This document shows, piece by piece, positions 17,656-27,027 of a stretch of 64,000 bases of DNA. The position numbers and the translations under genes were made by a program. The stretch spans positions 62,001 through 126,000 of the forward strand of contig CADEFT010000011.1 of the NCBI GenBank assembly GCA_902826685.1, in the 5' to 3' direction. This DNA is from an uncultured Acidobacteriota bacterium. Lineage in GTDB: Bacteria > Acidobacteriota > Terriglobia > Bryobacterales > Bryobacteraceae. The notes beneath the pieces are model-generated. The model saw only the letters and a program-made list of their open reading frames with translations. It was not told the DNA's origin and did no database searches. How positions within the stretch are numbered: position 1 is the first letter of the stretch; the number at the start of each line of letters is the position of its first letter.

Positions 17656-18168
17656 ATGCCACTCAACACCCTGATCGCCAACTACGCCAGGTTCAATCTC
17701 TGGGCCAATGAAACGCTGGTGCAATGGATACGCACGAAGCCGGAAGCGGATTTTTCCCGGCTGGTCCCGTCCAGCTACCCGTCCATCGAATCGGCGCTCA
17801 ACCACATCTGGGAGTCGGAGCGGTTCTGGTACAGAGTGGTCACCGGCGTGGAGAAGCCCTACGACCCAAGCGAACCGCGCGCCAGTCTGGAGCCGGCGGC
17901 TGTATTCGCCCGGCTGGTGGAGCAGTCCGCGCAGCTTGCCGAATTTGCCGCCAACGCCAGCGATGCCAGCCTTGCCGAAGCGGTGACGCTCGATAGCCCA
18001 TGGGTGAAGGGCATCATGCCCCGGTACGAATTCCTGCAGCACGTCTTCAATCACGGTACTTATCACCGGGGCCAACTGGTTGGGATTGGCAGGAACCTTG
18101 GGTATACGGACGCGCCGATGACAGACTACAACTTCTACAACATGGCCGTTTCGCGCCGGGGCATTTGA
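17656..18168 (+). CDS. DinB family protein
   Basis: A protein of 170 aa with the four-helix DinB/YfiT fold. The usual metal-ligand histidines are visible: one in LNHIWESERFWY (about residue 49) and two in FNHGTYHRGQLVGIGR (about residues 131-136). The ending TDAPMTDYNFYNM is typical of the family. DinB-like proteins act as metal-dependent thiol transferases or hydrolases in stress responses, and many are of unknown substrate. It is divergent from the WYL regulator, which likely controls it. Confidence 0.93.
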   Translation: MPLNTLIANYARFNLWANETLVQWIRTKPEADFSRLVPSSYPSIESALNHIWESERFWYRVVTGVEKPYDPSEPRASLEPAAVFARLVEQSAQLAEFAANASDASLAEAVTLDSPWVKGIMPRYEFLQHVFNHGTYHRGQLVGIGRNLGYTDAPMTDYNFYNMAVSRRGI

Positions 18169-18240
18169 AAGGCGTACCGGGTCCCGATCTCCCATGCCGT
18201 ACCGCCACCGCCTGAAGCCTGTACTGGCGCGGCTGAGCCA

Positions 18241-18269
18241 TTGTCCGGTCTCGCCCCTCTCTCTAGACT
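18241..18269 (+). promoter_or_regulatory. Promoter of the DUF5658-like gene
   Basis: TTGTCC (18241-18246) and TAGACT (18264-18269) are spaced by exactly 17 bp. The -10 box ends 9 nt before ATG 18279. A short inverted repeat CTCTA-GACTT-TAGAG (18261-18275) overlaps the -10 box. Confidence 0.5.
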
Positions 18270-18278
18270 TTAGAGAAG

Positions 18279-18581
18279 ATGGCGAACCCGCTATTGCAGT
18301 ACGGATATCTTCAGCTTCTCGACCTGCTCACCACGCTGGCGTTTCTGCTGCATGGGGTGCAGGAAGGCAATCCGGTGGTGCGCATCGCGATGGCGCTGCT
18401 GCCGCATCCCATCTGGGGACTGGTGGCGGTGAAATGCGCCGCCTTAGGACTGGGAATCTACTGCTGGTGGAACGCCAAGTTCCGCCTGCTCGACCGTGTC
18501 AACCTGATGTTCGCCGTGCTGATCGCCTGGAACCTGGTGGCTCTCATCCTGGGGACCGTCTTTCACAACCGGCTGGCTTGA
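18279..18581 (+). CDS. Small integral membrane protein, DUF5658-like
   Basis: A protein of 100 aa with three membrane segments near residues 8-25, 40-62 and 72-95. The opening LLDLLTTLAFLLHGVQEGNP matches the DUF5658 pattern (D-x-x-T-T then E-x-N-P). The role of the family is unknown. It is preceded by a good promoter and no Shine-Dalgarno sequence. Its 3' half is overlapped by a possible gene on the other strand. Confidence 0.75.
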   Translation: MANPLLQYGYLQLLDLLTTLAFLLHGVQEGNPVVRIAMALLPHPIWGLVAVKCAALGLGIYCWWNAKFRLLDRVNLMFAVLIAWNLVALILGTVFHNRLA

Positions 18582-18776
18582 AGCGGCGGCGGCCGGCGGG
18601 CCGGCGGTATGAGCGCTGCGATGGCCGCTGAGGTCGCATTCGCAGCAATCGCTGCAGCGGCTGCACTTCGAACAGACGTGGTTCCCGCACGTATCCTTGG
18701 TGCAGTGAACGCAGATCGCGGTGGAGGACTCCCCGCAAATCGTGCAAATGAACGTAAGCGTTGGCGTGGGCGTCAA
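18444..18776 (-). CDS. Cysteine-rich zinc-ribbon-like protein (possible), TTG start
   Basis: The first 50 residues hold ten regularly spaced cysteines (CTICGESSTAICVHC, CSKCSRCSDCCECD) with a His, which looks like a B-box or zinc-ribbon metal site. The start is TTG at 18776, 15 nt after the stop of the upstream gene, with AGGA about 7 nt ahead. The rest of the frame (below about 18581) is antisense to the membrane-protein gene and shows no conserved features, so the true C-terminus may be shorter or altered. Family unknown. Confidence 0.45.
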   Translation of the reverse strand: MTPTPTLTFICTICGESSTAICVHCTKDTCGNHVCSKCSRCSDCCECDLSGHRSAHTAGPPAAAASSQPVVKDGPQDESHQVPGDQHGEHQVDTVEQAELGVPPAVDSQS

Positions 18777-18791
18777 TCCGTATTCCTGCTT

Positions 18792-19397
18792 TTATTTCGT
18801 GGCCGGCTTTGGCGCCGGCGCGGTATAGATTTTCGGTTCGGGCGCGAGCGGATTCCGGTTGAGAATGGCCTGGCAGCGCTGGGCTTCTTTTTCGGCGACC
18901 GTGTATTCGGCTTCCTTGGTGACGGAAAGATCGAGAACGTACTGGCGCAGCTTTGAACGTACGCTTTCGTTTTCCGCAATCACGCCCGAAAGCTCGCCGG
19001 CCAGTTGCTCGCTTTGATAGCGCTTGGCGCCATCGGCAAGCGATTGGGTGAAGCTTTCGAGAGTCTGCAGCCGGAAGAAGGCGTCGAGTGCCAGCGACAG
19101 CTTTTCCGGATTCTGTTTCAGATTGCCCGCGACGATGCCCAGGTAGCCCACTTCCCGCTTCACCAGTTCGCGGTGGCGCGTGTAGCCTTCGGGCGCTCCC
19201 TTGGCGGTCCACTCTTCGGTTCGAATCTGGTCCACCAGCGCTTTGTACTTGCCGGTTTGGTCGACCAGGCTTTGTAGAGTCGCGCGCATGTCCCACGCCG
19301 GCGCCACTCCCACCTGGCCTGCCGCGCTTTGCGAAACCGCCACGCCGGCGGCGAAGCTTCCAAATATTGCTAAGAACCGGAAGGATCGTCGCATCAT
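18792..19397 (-). CDS. Hypothetical periplasmic helical protein
   Basis: A protein of 201 aa with a signal peptide (RRSFRFLAIFGSFAAGVAVS). The remainder is helical and amphipathic, with MRATLQSLVDQTGKYKALVD and a proline-rich C-terminal tail (PEPKIYTAPAPKPATK). No family is recognised. It sits in a run of small minus-strand genes, 13 nt after the one at 19411-19623 and 15 nt before the cysteine-rich one, suggesting one operon. Probably exported to the periplasm. Confidence 0.75.
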   Translation of the reverse strand: MMRRSFRFLAIFGSFAAGVAVSQSAAGQVGVAPAWDMRATLQSLVDQTGKYKALVDQIRTEEWTAKGAPEGYTRHRELVKREVGYLGIVAGNLKQNPEKLSLALDAFFRLQTLESFTQSLADGAKRYQSEQLAGELSGVIAENESVRSKLRQYVLDLSVTKEAEYTVAEKEAQRCQAILNRNPLAPEPKIYTAPAPKPATK

Positions 19398-19410
19398 CTC
19401 TGCTCTCAGT

Positions 19411-19623
19411 TTAACGCGGCAGCATCCCGAGCACCGCCGCCGCCAGAATGAGAAGCAGGAAAAAAGCGAGCGCGCCGTAGTGGATCCAATCGCGGGTGTA
19501 CAGAATCAGTAGTTGCCACCACGGCTCGTCCATCTCCTCCTGCCCGTCGTCAGCGGGAGCGGCGGTGGCGGCAGCGGCGTCGTCGGCTTCCGGCATGCGA
19601 ACCCAATCATCGCCGCCGGCCAT
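19411..19623 (-). CDS. Small tail-anchored membrane protein, hypothetical
   Basis: A protein of 70 aa. The acidic, alanine-rich N-terminus (EADDAAAATAAPADDGQEEM) is followed by a single C-terminal membrane helix (YGALAFFLLLILAAAVLGML). No family is recognised. It lies just upstream of the periplasmic helical protein on the same strand. Its small size makes it less certain, but the membrane helix and spacing support it. Confidence 0.6.
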   Translation of the reverse strand: MAGGDDWVRMPEADDAAAATAAPADDGQEEMDEPWWQLLILYTRDWIHYGALAFFLLLILAAAVLGMLPR

Positions 19624-19666
19624 GGCCCGGCCAATAGAGAGGGGACGCCCGCGGTTCCAGTACGCG

Positions 19667-20446
19667 TTAACGCAAGGGGGAGAACGGAAGCGGCTGCAGT
19701 AGTACGTTTGAGATATTGGACACGATCTCGGGATCGCTTAGTCCGGGCTTGGCTCGCAGCTTCAGCCATTCCGGATCGGCCAGGAATCGGGTCCAGGCCT
19801 GTTCCCTGCCGGCAAGGCTGTCGTATGCCACCAGGTAGGTGAGGTTCGGCATCTGCCGGCCTACCAAGGTTTCCGCGAAAAACACCGGGGTGATGCCCAC
19901 GCGTCTGAAGATTTCGATCTCGCCGCCCTGTTCAAACATGCCGATCTTGCGCGCCAGCGTCACCGGACTATTCGATTCATAGGTGCGCAGTTCGAAAACG
20001 CGCGGCGGTTTGCCGGCTCCGACGGCCAGCGGCACCACCGAAGGCATGGTGGGGAACGCGCGCAATAGCGACGTTTCCACTCGCACGTAGCTCAACCCGC
20101 CTTTTCCTTCGAGCGCCGTCACTTCCAATTGATAGATGCTATCGGCACCGGTCTTTTGCAGCGCCGCATCATAGGCGGCCATGGAGGAGTAGCTCGAAAT
20201 GGCCATCACGAACGGCCCGTTGGGTGCGATCAGATTCGCGAACGCGCCTTCGAGTTTCGCTCCGGCACGCAAGAGCGCCAGTGCGTAGGCGTCGCGCAGA
20301 AAATCCGCGACGCGCTGGATCTGCCTGTCGGCGCTGTTGCGCAGTTGGAAATAACGGATTTCGAAAATGGCTGGCGGCGCGTGGGCTGCTTGCAGGGAAG
20401 AGGCCGCGGCGGCGGCGGAAACTTTGACGGCGGCTCGGCGGGTCAT
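19667..20446 (-). CDS. Exported NIPSNAP-family protein
   Basis: A protein of 259 aa. The N-terminus MTRRAAVKVSAAAAASSLQA is an export signal with an Arg pair. Two ferredoxin-like NIPSNAP repeats follow: FEIRYFQLRNSADRQ near residue 28 and FELRTYESNSPVTLARKIGM near residue 145. The C-terminal repeat includes TYLVAYDSLAGREQAW and ends with FLADPEWLKLR, all typical. The biochemical role of bacterial NIPSNAP proteins is unknown. The gene is divergent from a MarR regulator with 69 bp between them. Confidence 0.9.
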   Translation of the reverse strand: MTRRAAVKVSAAAAASSLQAAHAPPAIFEIRYFQLRNSADRQIQRVADFLRDAYALALLRAGAKLEGAFANLIAPNGPFVMAISSYSSMAAYDAALQKTGADSIYQLEVTALEGKGGLSYVRVETSLLRAFPTMPSVVPLAVGAGKPPRVFELRTYESNSPVTLARKIGMFEQGGEIEIFRRVGITPVFFAETLVGRQMPNLTYLVAYDSLAGREQAWTRFLADPEWLKLRAKPGLSDPEIVSNISNVLLQPLPFSPLR

Positions 20447-20489
20447 GGGGAACTCCTAACCAGTCTACGAGGTCTTCGAGAATACTGAA

Positions 20490-20517
20490 TTGACGATTTT
20501 CGTTAAAACGCTAAAAT
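20490..20517 (+). promoter_or_regulatory. Promoter of the MarR gene overlapping its annotated ATG
   Basis: TTGACG (20490-20495) and TAAAAT (20512-20517) are 16 bp apart. The -10 box overlaps ATG 20516, so transcription would begin close to GTG 20525, which may be the real start. A small inverted repeat CGTT-AA-AACG (20501-20510) lies in the spacer and could be the autoregulatory site. Confidence 0.5.
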
Positions 20518-20995
20518 GGAAGGCGTGCCCGGCAAACTCGCGGTAGACATCAAACAAACCAAACCCTTCAAGCACCTGGAAGAAGAGGCCTTTCTGAACC
20601 TGCTTCGCACGGCCGACGCGCTCACGCAAAAGGAAGAGGGCCTGCTGGACGGGTATGAGCTTTCGCATTCCCAGTACAATGTGCTGCGCATTCTGCGCGG
20701 GGCGGGGAACGATGGGCTGCCCTGCGGTGAAATCGCCAACCGCATGATCACGCGCGATCCCGATATCACGCGGCTGCTCGACCGGCTGGAACGGCGCGGC
20801 CTGGCGCAGCGCTCTCGCGAGTCCAAGGACCGGCGTGTGGTGACGGCGCGGATTACGCAAACCGGACTCGACCTGTTGGCTTCAATGGATGAGCCGATGG
20901 TGGAAACGATGAAGGGTCTGCTGGCCCATCTTGGATCGAAGGAGCTCAAGACTCTGATTGAATTGCTGGAACGCGCCAGAGAAACGGTGAACTGA
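20516..20995 (+). CDS. MarR-family transcriptional regulator
   Basis: A protein of 159 aa from ATG 20516, or 156 aa if translation begins at GTG 20525 as the promoter position suggests. The winged helix is complete: LSHSQYNVLRILRGAGNDG, then GEIANRMITRDPDITRLLDR and the wing SKDRRVVTARITQTG. MarR proteins are usually dimeric repressors that lose DNA on binding small aromatic ligands. It is divergent from the NIPSNAP gene and convergent with the HlyD-type gene. The target is most likely its own promoter and that of the NIPSNAP gene. Confidence 0.92.
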   Translation: MEGVPGKLAVDIKQTKPFKHLEEEAFLNLLRTADALTQKEEGLLDGYELSHSQYNVLRILRGAGNDGLPCGEIANRMITRDPDITRLLDRLERRGLAQRSRESKDRRVVTARITQTGLDLLASMDEPMVETMKGLLAHLGSKELKTLIELLERARETVN

Positions 20996-21002
20996 ACGGA
21001 TC

Positions 21003-22214
21003 CTACGGCGTTGCATTGCGGACCGGGAGCCCGTCCCGCAGCGGCTCCTCCGTCGGCAGCGCCACCAGGTCGCCCTCGCGCACTCCTTCGAGCACCTGTA
21101 TGCGAGTCACGCTGGCCGCGCCCAGTTTCACTTTGCGCCAGACCACCTTGCCGTCCACCAAAACATAAACGCCGCTTTCCGTGTTTTCCCGCCGCAGCAC
21201 TTCCTTCGGCACGGTAAGCGCGTTTTCCACCACTTGAAGCCGGATCTCGGCGGTGACGTTGGTGCCGGGAATGAGCGTCCGGCCGGGATTGTCCAGGTTG
21301 CAGATCACCTCGCCGACCTGGCGTGTGCCGAGCGGCACGATCTCGGTGGGCAGCTTCTCCACCGTGCCCTCCCAGCGCTGCCCGGCCATGGCGTCCCAGG
21401 TCACCGTTACCGGCTGTCCGATTTTGACCGCGCCCAGCTCCGGTTCATCGACGTAAACGCGTACGCGCACGCGGTCGAGAACGCCCACCTGCCCGATCGA
21501 GTCGCCAGGCCGCAGATACACACCAGCGCGCGCTTCCAGTTGATAGACCGTGCCCGCGCCCGGTGAGCGGATGACGCCGTTCGCGATCCGCTCGCGGGCC
21601 GCGCCGGCCGAAGTCTCCGCCTCTTTCAGGCGCGCTTGCGCCGAATCGAGATCGGGCCGTGAAACCAGCGACTGGCGGCGCTTGTCGAGCGCGGCGATCT
21701 CCGCTTCGATCCGTTCCGCCCGCGTCCGGGCTTGATCGAGATCGTAACCGGTGGCCGCTTTCTTGTCCACCAGGCGGCGCAGCGATTCGACCTCACGCTG
21801 GGCTGCCGCCAATTCCAGTTTCTGCCGGTCGAGCGAAGTCGCCAGGTCGGCCAGTTCCCTCGTGCGCCCGCCGGCGCGCAGCGTGTCCAGTTCCGCGTTG
21901 GCTTGTGCGATTCGCGATTCCGCCGCCGCCAGATCGGCCCGCGCCTCGGCCGTGTCGATCTCACCAATCGCGTCGCCGCGCCGCAGCGTCTGTCCTTTCT
22001 CGATGCGCAGCGTTTTCAGCAGACCCTCGCGTTCGGCGCGGATGCCCGACCATTCGAGCGGCTCCACCTTGCCGTTGGTGATGAGTGTGCTCACCAGCCG
22101 CTCGCGCTGGGCCTTGGCGAACGGGATCGCGGGCGGCTGGCTCTGCCGCGAGTAAATCATCCACGCTGCCCCCAGCAGCCCCGCCAGGGGCAGCAGCCAG
22201 AGCAGGCGCTTCAT
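21003..22214 (-). CDS. HlyD/RND-type periplasmic adaptor (membrane fusion protein)
   Basis: A protein of 403 aa. ATG 22214 overlaps the previous stop (ATGA). It has one N-terminal membrane helix (MKRLLWLLPLAGLLGAAW), a lipoyl half-motif (GLLKTLRIEKGQTLRRGDAI), and a long coiled coil (residues 90-210). The second lipoyl half (GVIRSPGAGTVYQLEARAGV) and a beta-barrel follow. The usual partner permease is not adjacent; the MacB-like permease at the window start and the ADOP permease are possible partners but not linked. The ligand is unknown. Confidence 0.9.
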   Translation of the reverse strand: MKRLLWLLPLAGLLGAAWMIYSRQSQPPAIPFAKAQRERLVSTLITNGKVEPLEWSGIRAEREGLLKTLRIEKGQTLRRGDAIGEIDTAEARADLAAAESRIAQANAELDTLRAGGRTRELADLATSLDRQKLELAAAQREVESLRRLVDKKAATGYDLDQARTRAERIEAEIAALDKRRQSLVSRPDLDSAQARLKEAETSAGAARERIANGVIRSPGAGTVYQLEARAGVYLRPGDSIGQVGVLDRVRVRVYVDEPELGAVKIGQPVTVTWDAMAGQRWEGTVEKLPTEIVPLGTRQVGEVICNLDNPGRTLIPGTNVTAEIRLQVVENALTVPKEVLRRENTESGVYVLVDGKVVWRKVKLGAASVTRIQVLEGVREGDLVALPTEEPLRDGLPVRNATP

Positions 22215-22747
22215 CGGACAGGGCTCGCGCAGTAATCGAATAGGATTTGCCACTCGCGCCGCTGGATTTCGACCGCCATGGCTTCTTCCCGCGATCCGGG
22301 CCGGCTCCGTGCATCCTCGACGAAATCGATGAAGGCGGCGGGGTCCCATTTGCCGCTACGGGAATAGCCCGCGGCTGCGGCGGCTTCGGCGATCGCGGGA
22401 AACACTGGATGCGTCCCCACGCGGCGGAACCAATATCCCGAGTTGGCCGGGTCGGGCTCCTGGCGATGCATGATGGCGTGCCAGAAGCTGCCCTCGGCGG
22501 TATGGATTCCCTGCGAAAGCGAGTGCGATTCGTCGAGGCAGGAGAAATAAAGCCACAGCCCGCTGAGCGCCGCTTCGGGTGCGCGCGCTCCTCTAAACAA
22601 CTCCGGCGCGCGGGCGGCGCCTAGCAGTCGATGCGCTTCCCCCGAGGAACAGGTGCCGAGTGCGAGCGGCATCGGACGTTCGCCCGAGCCATCGAGTGCC
22701 AGAATCCGGGCTACCGCTTCGCCGTACGCCAGGGAATCGAAGGGCAT
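22211..22747 (-). CDS. Conserved hypothetical protein between thiC and the adaptor gene
   Basis: A protein of 178 aa from ATG 22747; a GTG at 22765 overlapping the thiC stop is an alternative. Notable stretches are EGSFWHAIMHRQEPD, SGYWFRRVGTHPVFPAIAEA and the C-terminal EIQRREWQILFDYC. They contain several His, Trp and Arg residues that look conserved and could form an active site, but I do not recognise a named family. No signal peptide is present, so it is probably cytoplasmic. The ATGA overlap with the next gene points to translational coupling. Confidence 0.7.
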   Translation of the reverse strand: MPFDSLAYGEAVARILALDGSGERPMPLALGTCSSGEAHRLLGAARAPELFRGARAPEAALSGLWLYFSCLDESHSLSQGIHTAEGSFWHAIMHRQEPDPANSGYWFRRVGTHPVFPAIAEAAAAAGYSRSGKWDPAAFIDFVEDARSRPGSREEAMAVEIQRREWQILFDYCASPVR

Positions 22748-22757
22748 CCCGACCAGT

Positions 22758-24184
<1,427 letters not shown>

Positions 24185-24192
24185 TTTGGCCT

Positions 24193-25152
24193 TCAGCGGA
24201 CGGCGGCTTGGATCGCTTCAAGGGCCGCTTCGCGAGTGCTGGCGCCGACCACGTGCTCCAGCAGCAAGTCTTCGAGGACACGGGCGTCCGTAATGAGATC
24301 GAGTTCGGGCAGGGTGTCGAGGCCGGGGAAGCGCGCCGCCAGCGACCGCCGCAGCAGCGCCCTGGCTTCATCGGTGCGGCCGGCGGCCTGACCAGCCGCC
24401 TGGCCCTCGAGTCGTCCAGCCGCCTGGCCCTCGAGTCGTCCAGCGGCCTGGCCCTCGAGTCGTCCAGCGGCCTGGCCCTCCACACGGCTCTCTTCCATCA
24501 CTTCTTGAACCGCCCACGATTCTTTCAGGAGTGCCTTCATAAACATCGGATTTCCTCCAAGAATCTTCTCAATCTGATCCTTATCATACCGAAGCGCGGC
24601 CAGAGCCTGGAACTGTCCGGCCGCCTCGCGGTCCCCGGAGACACGGGCGGCGATTTCCCTCACCTGATCTTCGGTGGTGTTCATCAGCATGGCCATCGGA
24701 AGCAGTGCCGGATCCCCGCCGCTCAGCACTTTCGCCGCATCCAGCTGCCATATGCGAACGACCCGGTAGCGAATGCCGGTTACCGGCGAAATTTTTCCTT
24801 CCCGATGGCCGTAAATCGCCGATTCCGGGCAACCGGCCGGGCGCAGCACGAAGACGACGCTATTGACCTCGCAGACCGGATATTCAAGCTTGATGACCGC
24901 CTGGTACCGCAGCACGCGGCCCGGCATCGCCGCACTCCAGCGGCTCTCGAATTCAAAATGCGCGATCCACTCCATGCCCTCCGCCGTGTAAGCGAAAAGC
25001 TGATCAGTACGCAGCGCGGGCCCCGCCACTTCGCGTTCAAGCGGGCGGAGTGTGACACCGGAATCCGGTGGCAGCACATCCGCCAATTCGAGCAGCCCAA
25101 GCGCCGCCCGCGCCGCGATCTGTTTCAAAGCCCGGTCGTAAGGCTGATGCAC
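24193..25152 (-). CDS. Rpn/PD-(D/E)XK-nuclease-like protein with in-frame repeats
   Basis: A protein of 319 aa from GTG 25152 (natural N-terminus HQPYDRALKQIAARA). The first 120 residues fit the Rpn/transposase_31-like fold, including HFEFESRW, which could supply the acidic residues of a PD-(D/E)XK centre. Helices follow (TTEDQVREIAARVSG). Residues near 224-255 are four short repeats of EGQAAGRL encoded by a 24-bp tandem repeat. The C-terminal segment (RTDEARALLRRSLAARFPGL) is typical of this group. The gene stops 34 nt before thiC. It may act in DNA metabolism; the biological role is unclear. Confidence 0.78.
   Translation of the reverse strand: MHQPYDRALKQIAARAALGLLELADVLPPDSGVTLRPLEREVAGPALRTDQLFAYTAEGMEWIAHFEFESRWSAAMPGRVLRYQAVIKLEYPVCEVNSVVFVLRPAGCPESAIYGHREGKISPVTGIRYRVVRIWQLDAAKVLSGGDPALLPMAMLMNTTEDQVREIAARVSGDREAAGQFQALAALRYDKDQIEKILGGNPMFMKALLKESWAVQEVMEESRVEGQAAGRLEGQAAGRLEGQAAGRLEGQAAGQAAGRTDEARALLRRSLAARFPGLDTLPELDLITDARVLEDLLLEHVVGASTREAALEAIQAAVR
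24397..24480. repeat. 24-bp tandem repeat, about 3.5 copies, within the Rpn-like gene
   Basis: Three units of 24 bp at 24397-24420, 24421-24444 and 24445-24468 differ by only one base (CGCC or GGCC at the start), followed by a partial fourth unit. The length is a multiple of three, so copy-number changes keep the frame and lengthen a helical linker by eight residues. Confidence 0.85.
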
Positions 25153-25201
25153 ACCGAATTAGTGTGACGGGCGAGGCAAACTTCTCCGACAAAAGACGGT
25201 C

Positions 25202-26923
25202 TTAGCGGTAGTTCACCGTCTTACCGGTCATCACTCCGCTCGAAAAGACCGAGATATCCGTTCCCGGAATCTCCACGCGCGTACCGGAGACGTTGGCCAG
25301 GAAGATGCCGCCGCCCACACTCTCGAGGCCGGCCGTTACCGGAGTTCCCGGCAAACTGCTCAGCACTCGCGAAGGCACCGTGAAGCGTCCCGCCGAAGCG
25401 TCCGCGATACATACAAAGGACGCCTGAGCCGCCTGTGTGCCCGAGAATCCGACGATCATCACTTGCGAGCCGGCGTCTCCGCCCGTCCAGGTCAGATTCA
25501 AGTCCTGCGACCGGGCGATCGTCGTCACCGCGGACTGATTGGTCCACGTCAACGGCGTCCCCACGCGCGTCTTCACCTGAAACGACGGCACGTCCGCCCC
25601 GCCCGCGCCATTGTCGACGGTGTATTCCCCCGGTTCCAGAAACTCTTCCTGTCCGCCGCCTCCGCCTGGAAGGCCGGGGAAACTCGGGAGGCCGCCCCTG
25701 CCGAGTTCACCCCAGTAATTGCCCGTCGCCGCCTTCTTCAACGTGCGCGAGCCTTTCGGGCCCTGCACGCGCAACGCCTCACCGGCGTCGAGCGCCAGGT
25801 CGTCGACCGGCGTCTCCTCCGCCGTACCGTCCGTGTCCACCAGTTGTCCCACCACTACGATGCAATTGCCAATACTTACCGGACTGAACTGCAGGGCCGC
25901 CGATGGGATGCCGGGGATCGCCGTCTTGAAGAACGAAGCCGTGCCCATATCGGTCTTGATGCTCAGCGTGCCGAGAAACGGAACCTCCTGGCTCATGGCC
26001 ATGCGAATCAGCGAAATCGACCCCATGCGCAGGCCCTCGGGGCCGAACAGCGCATTGAAATCTCCGAGTGCGCTCAGGTCCCCGCAAGTCCCGCCGTCGC
26101 CCACGGCGAGGCTCGCCCAATTGCTCGTCACCGCCCCGGTCTGCACCGAAACCGGCACCGCGCACCCGCTCACTCCATCCGGCACCCGGAAGGTGATCTG
26201 ATCCACCGCCGCCAGGCCGCGCGGCAGCTTTAAGAGGTCGGCGTTGGCCATCTCATTCAGGCCCAGACGTCCTTTCGAGATCACGTCCGCTTCCCGGCCG
26301 GAGACGAACACCTTTACACTCGCGGCCACATCCTGCACCGCCGTTTGCGACGCTTCATCGCCCGATATCGCGCCCAGGCCCGTGCCGATCAAAGTCAGTT
26401 CCGATCCCGGAACGGCCGTCCTGACCAGTTGGTTCAATTCCGATCCGCTATTGAAGGCGAGCGCCGTGCCGAAATTGGTCGAGCTCTGCAAAAAGATGCC
26501 GAACGCCGCTTCGACGACCTGGATCGATGCACCCGCCGATACCGCGCCGTTGTAAGTCACACGCACCACACCCGTTCCCACCGGAGCCGAAGAGGGAAGG
26601 ATCGCCCAAACCTGCCTGGCCGAGGCGGCCACGACCAGGGCATCGATCGTACTGCCACCAATCACCACCTGGACGGTGGTGCCACCCAGTCCGCCCGTCG
26701 AGGGCAGGGGGAAATCCGCGCGCACGGTCTCGGTTGGGCCAAGTTCGTCGCCGCGCAGATAGAAAAGCGCTCCCTTGGCGACACCGTAATCCGGCAAGCC
26801 CGGCGAGATGCGGCTGGCGGCGTTCACGGCGCCTCCCTGAATGCGCGGCGCTCCCAGCGCGGAAACCGCCGCGCAAAGCGAAACCAGCAGCGGCATGGAT
26901 AGTCGGCAAAGCATTCGAAACAT
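25202..26923 (-). CDS. Secreted TIGR03437-like protein (Ig-like, surface-associated)
   Basis: A protein of 573 aa. ATG 26923 has a near-perfect ribosome binding site (GGGGAGGT) and a signal peptide (CRLSMPLLVSLCAAVSALGA). Residues 20-270 resemble the TIGR03437 domain: GGAVNAASRISPG at the start, VVIGGSTIDALVVAAS, VPGSELTLIGTGLGAI and DQITFRVPDGVSGCAVPV. The C-terminal half is beta-rich, with a glycine run (LPGGGGGQEEF). It is divergent from the DUF1549/DUF1501 operon. Probably surface exposed; no enzymatic motif was found. Confidence 0.82.
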   Translation of the reverse strand: MFRMLCRLSMPLLVSLCAAVSALGAPRIQGGAVNAASRISPGLPDYGVAKGALFYLRGDELGPTETVRADFPLPSTGGLGGTTVQVVIGGSTIDALVVAASARQVWAILPSSAPVGTGVVRVTYNGAVSAGASIQVVEAAFGIFLQSSTNFGTALAFNSGSELNQLVRTAVPGSELTLIGTGLGAISGDEASQTAVQDVAASVKVFVSGREADVISKGRLGLNEMANADLLKLPRGLAAVDQITFRVPDGVSGCAVPVSVQTGAVTSNWASLAVGDGGTCGDLSALGDFNALFGPEGLRMGSISLIRMAMSQEVPFLGTLSIKTDMGTASFFKTAIPGIPSAALQFSPVSIGNCIVVVGQLVDTDGTAEETPVDDLALDAGEALRVQGPKGSRTLKKAATGNYWGELGRGGLPSFPGLPGGGGGQEEFLEPGEYTVDNGAGGADVPSFQVKTRVGTPLTWTNQSAVTTIARSQDLNLTWTGGDAGSQVMIVGFSGTQAAQASFVCIADASAGRFTVPSRVLSSLPGTPVTAGLESVGGGIFLANVSGTRVEIPGTDISVFSSGVMTGKTVNYR

Positions 26924-27027
26924 GTACCTCCCCAAACGCGTCGGACCTTGGCCGGCGCACTGTCCGGCCATTGACGATATCGGCGGGTTGCTTCAGAATG
27001 AGAATACGGGTTCCCGGGTGGAAAAAC

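Noticed and set aside
24397..24480. CRISPR-like array
   Set aside because: The repeats are contiguous with no spacers and lie in frame inside a gene, so this is a coding tandem repeat.
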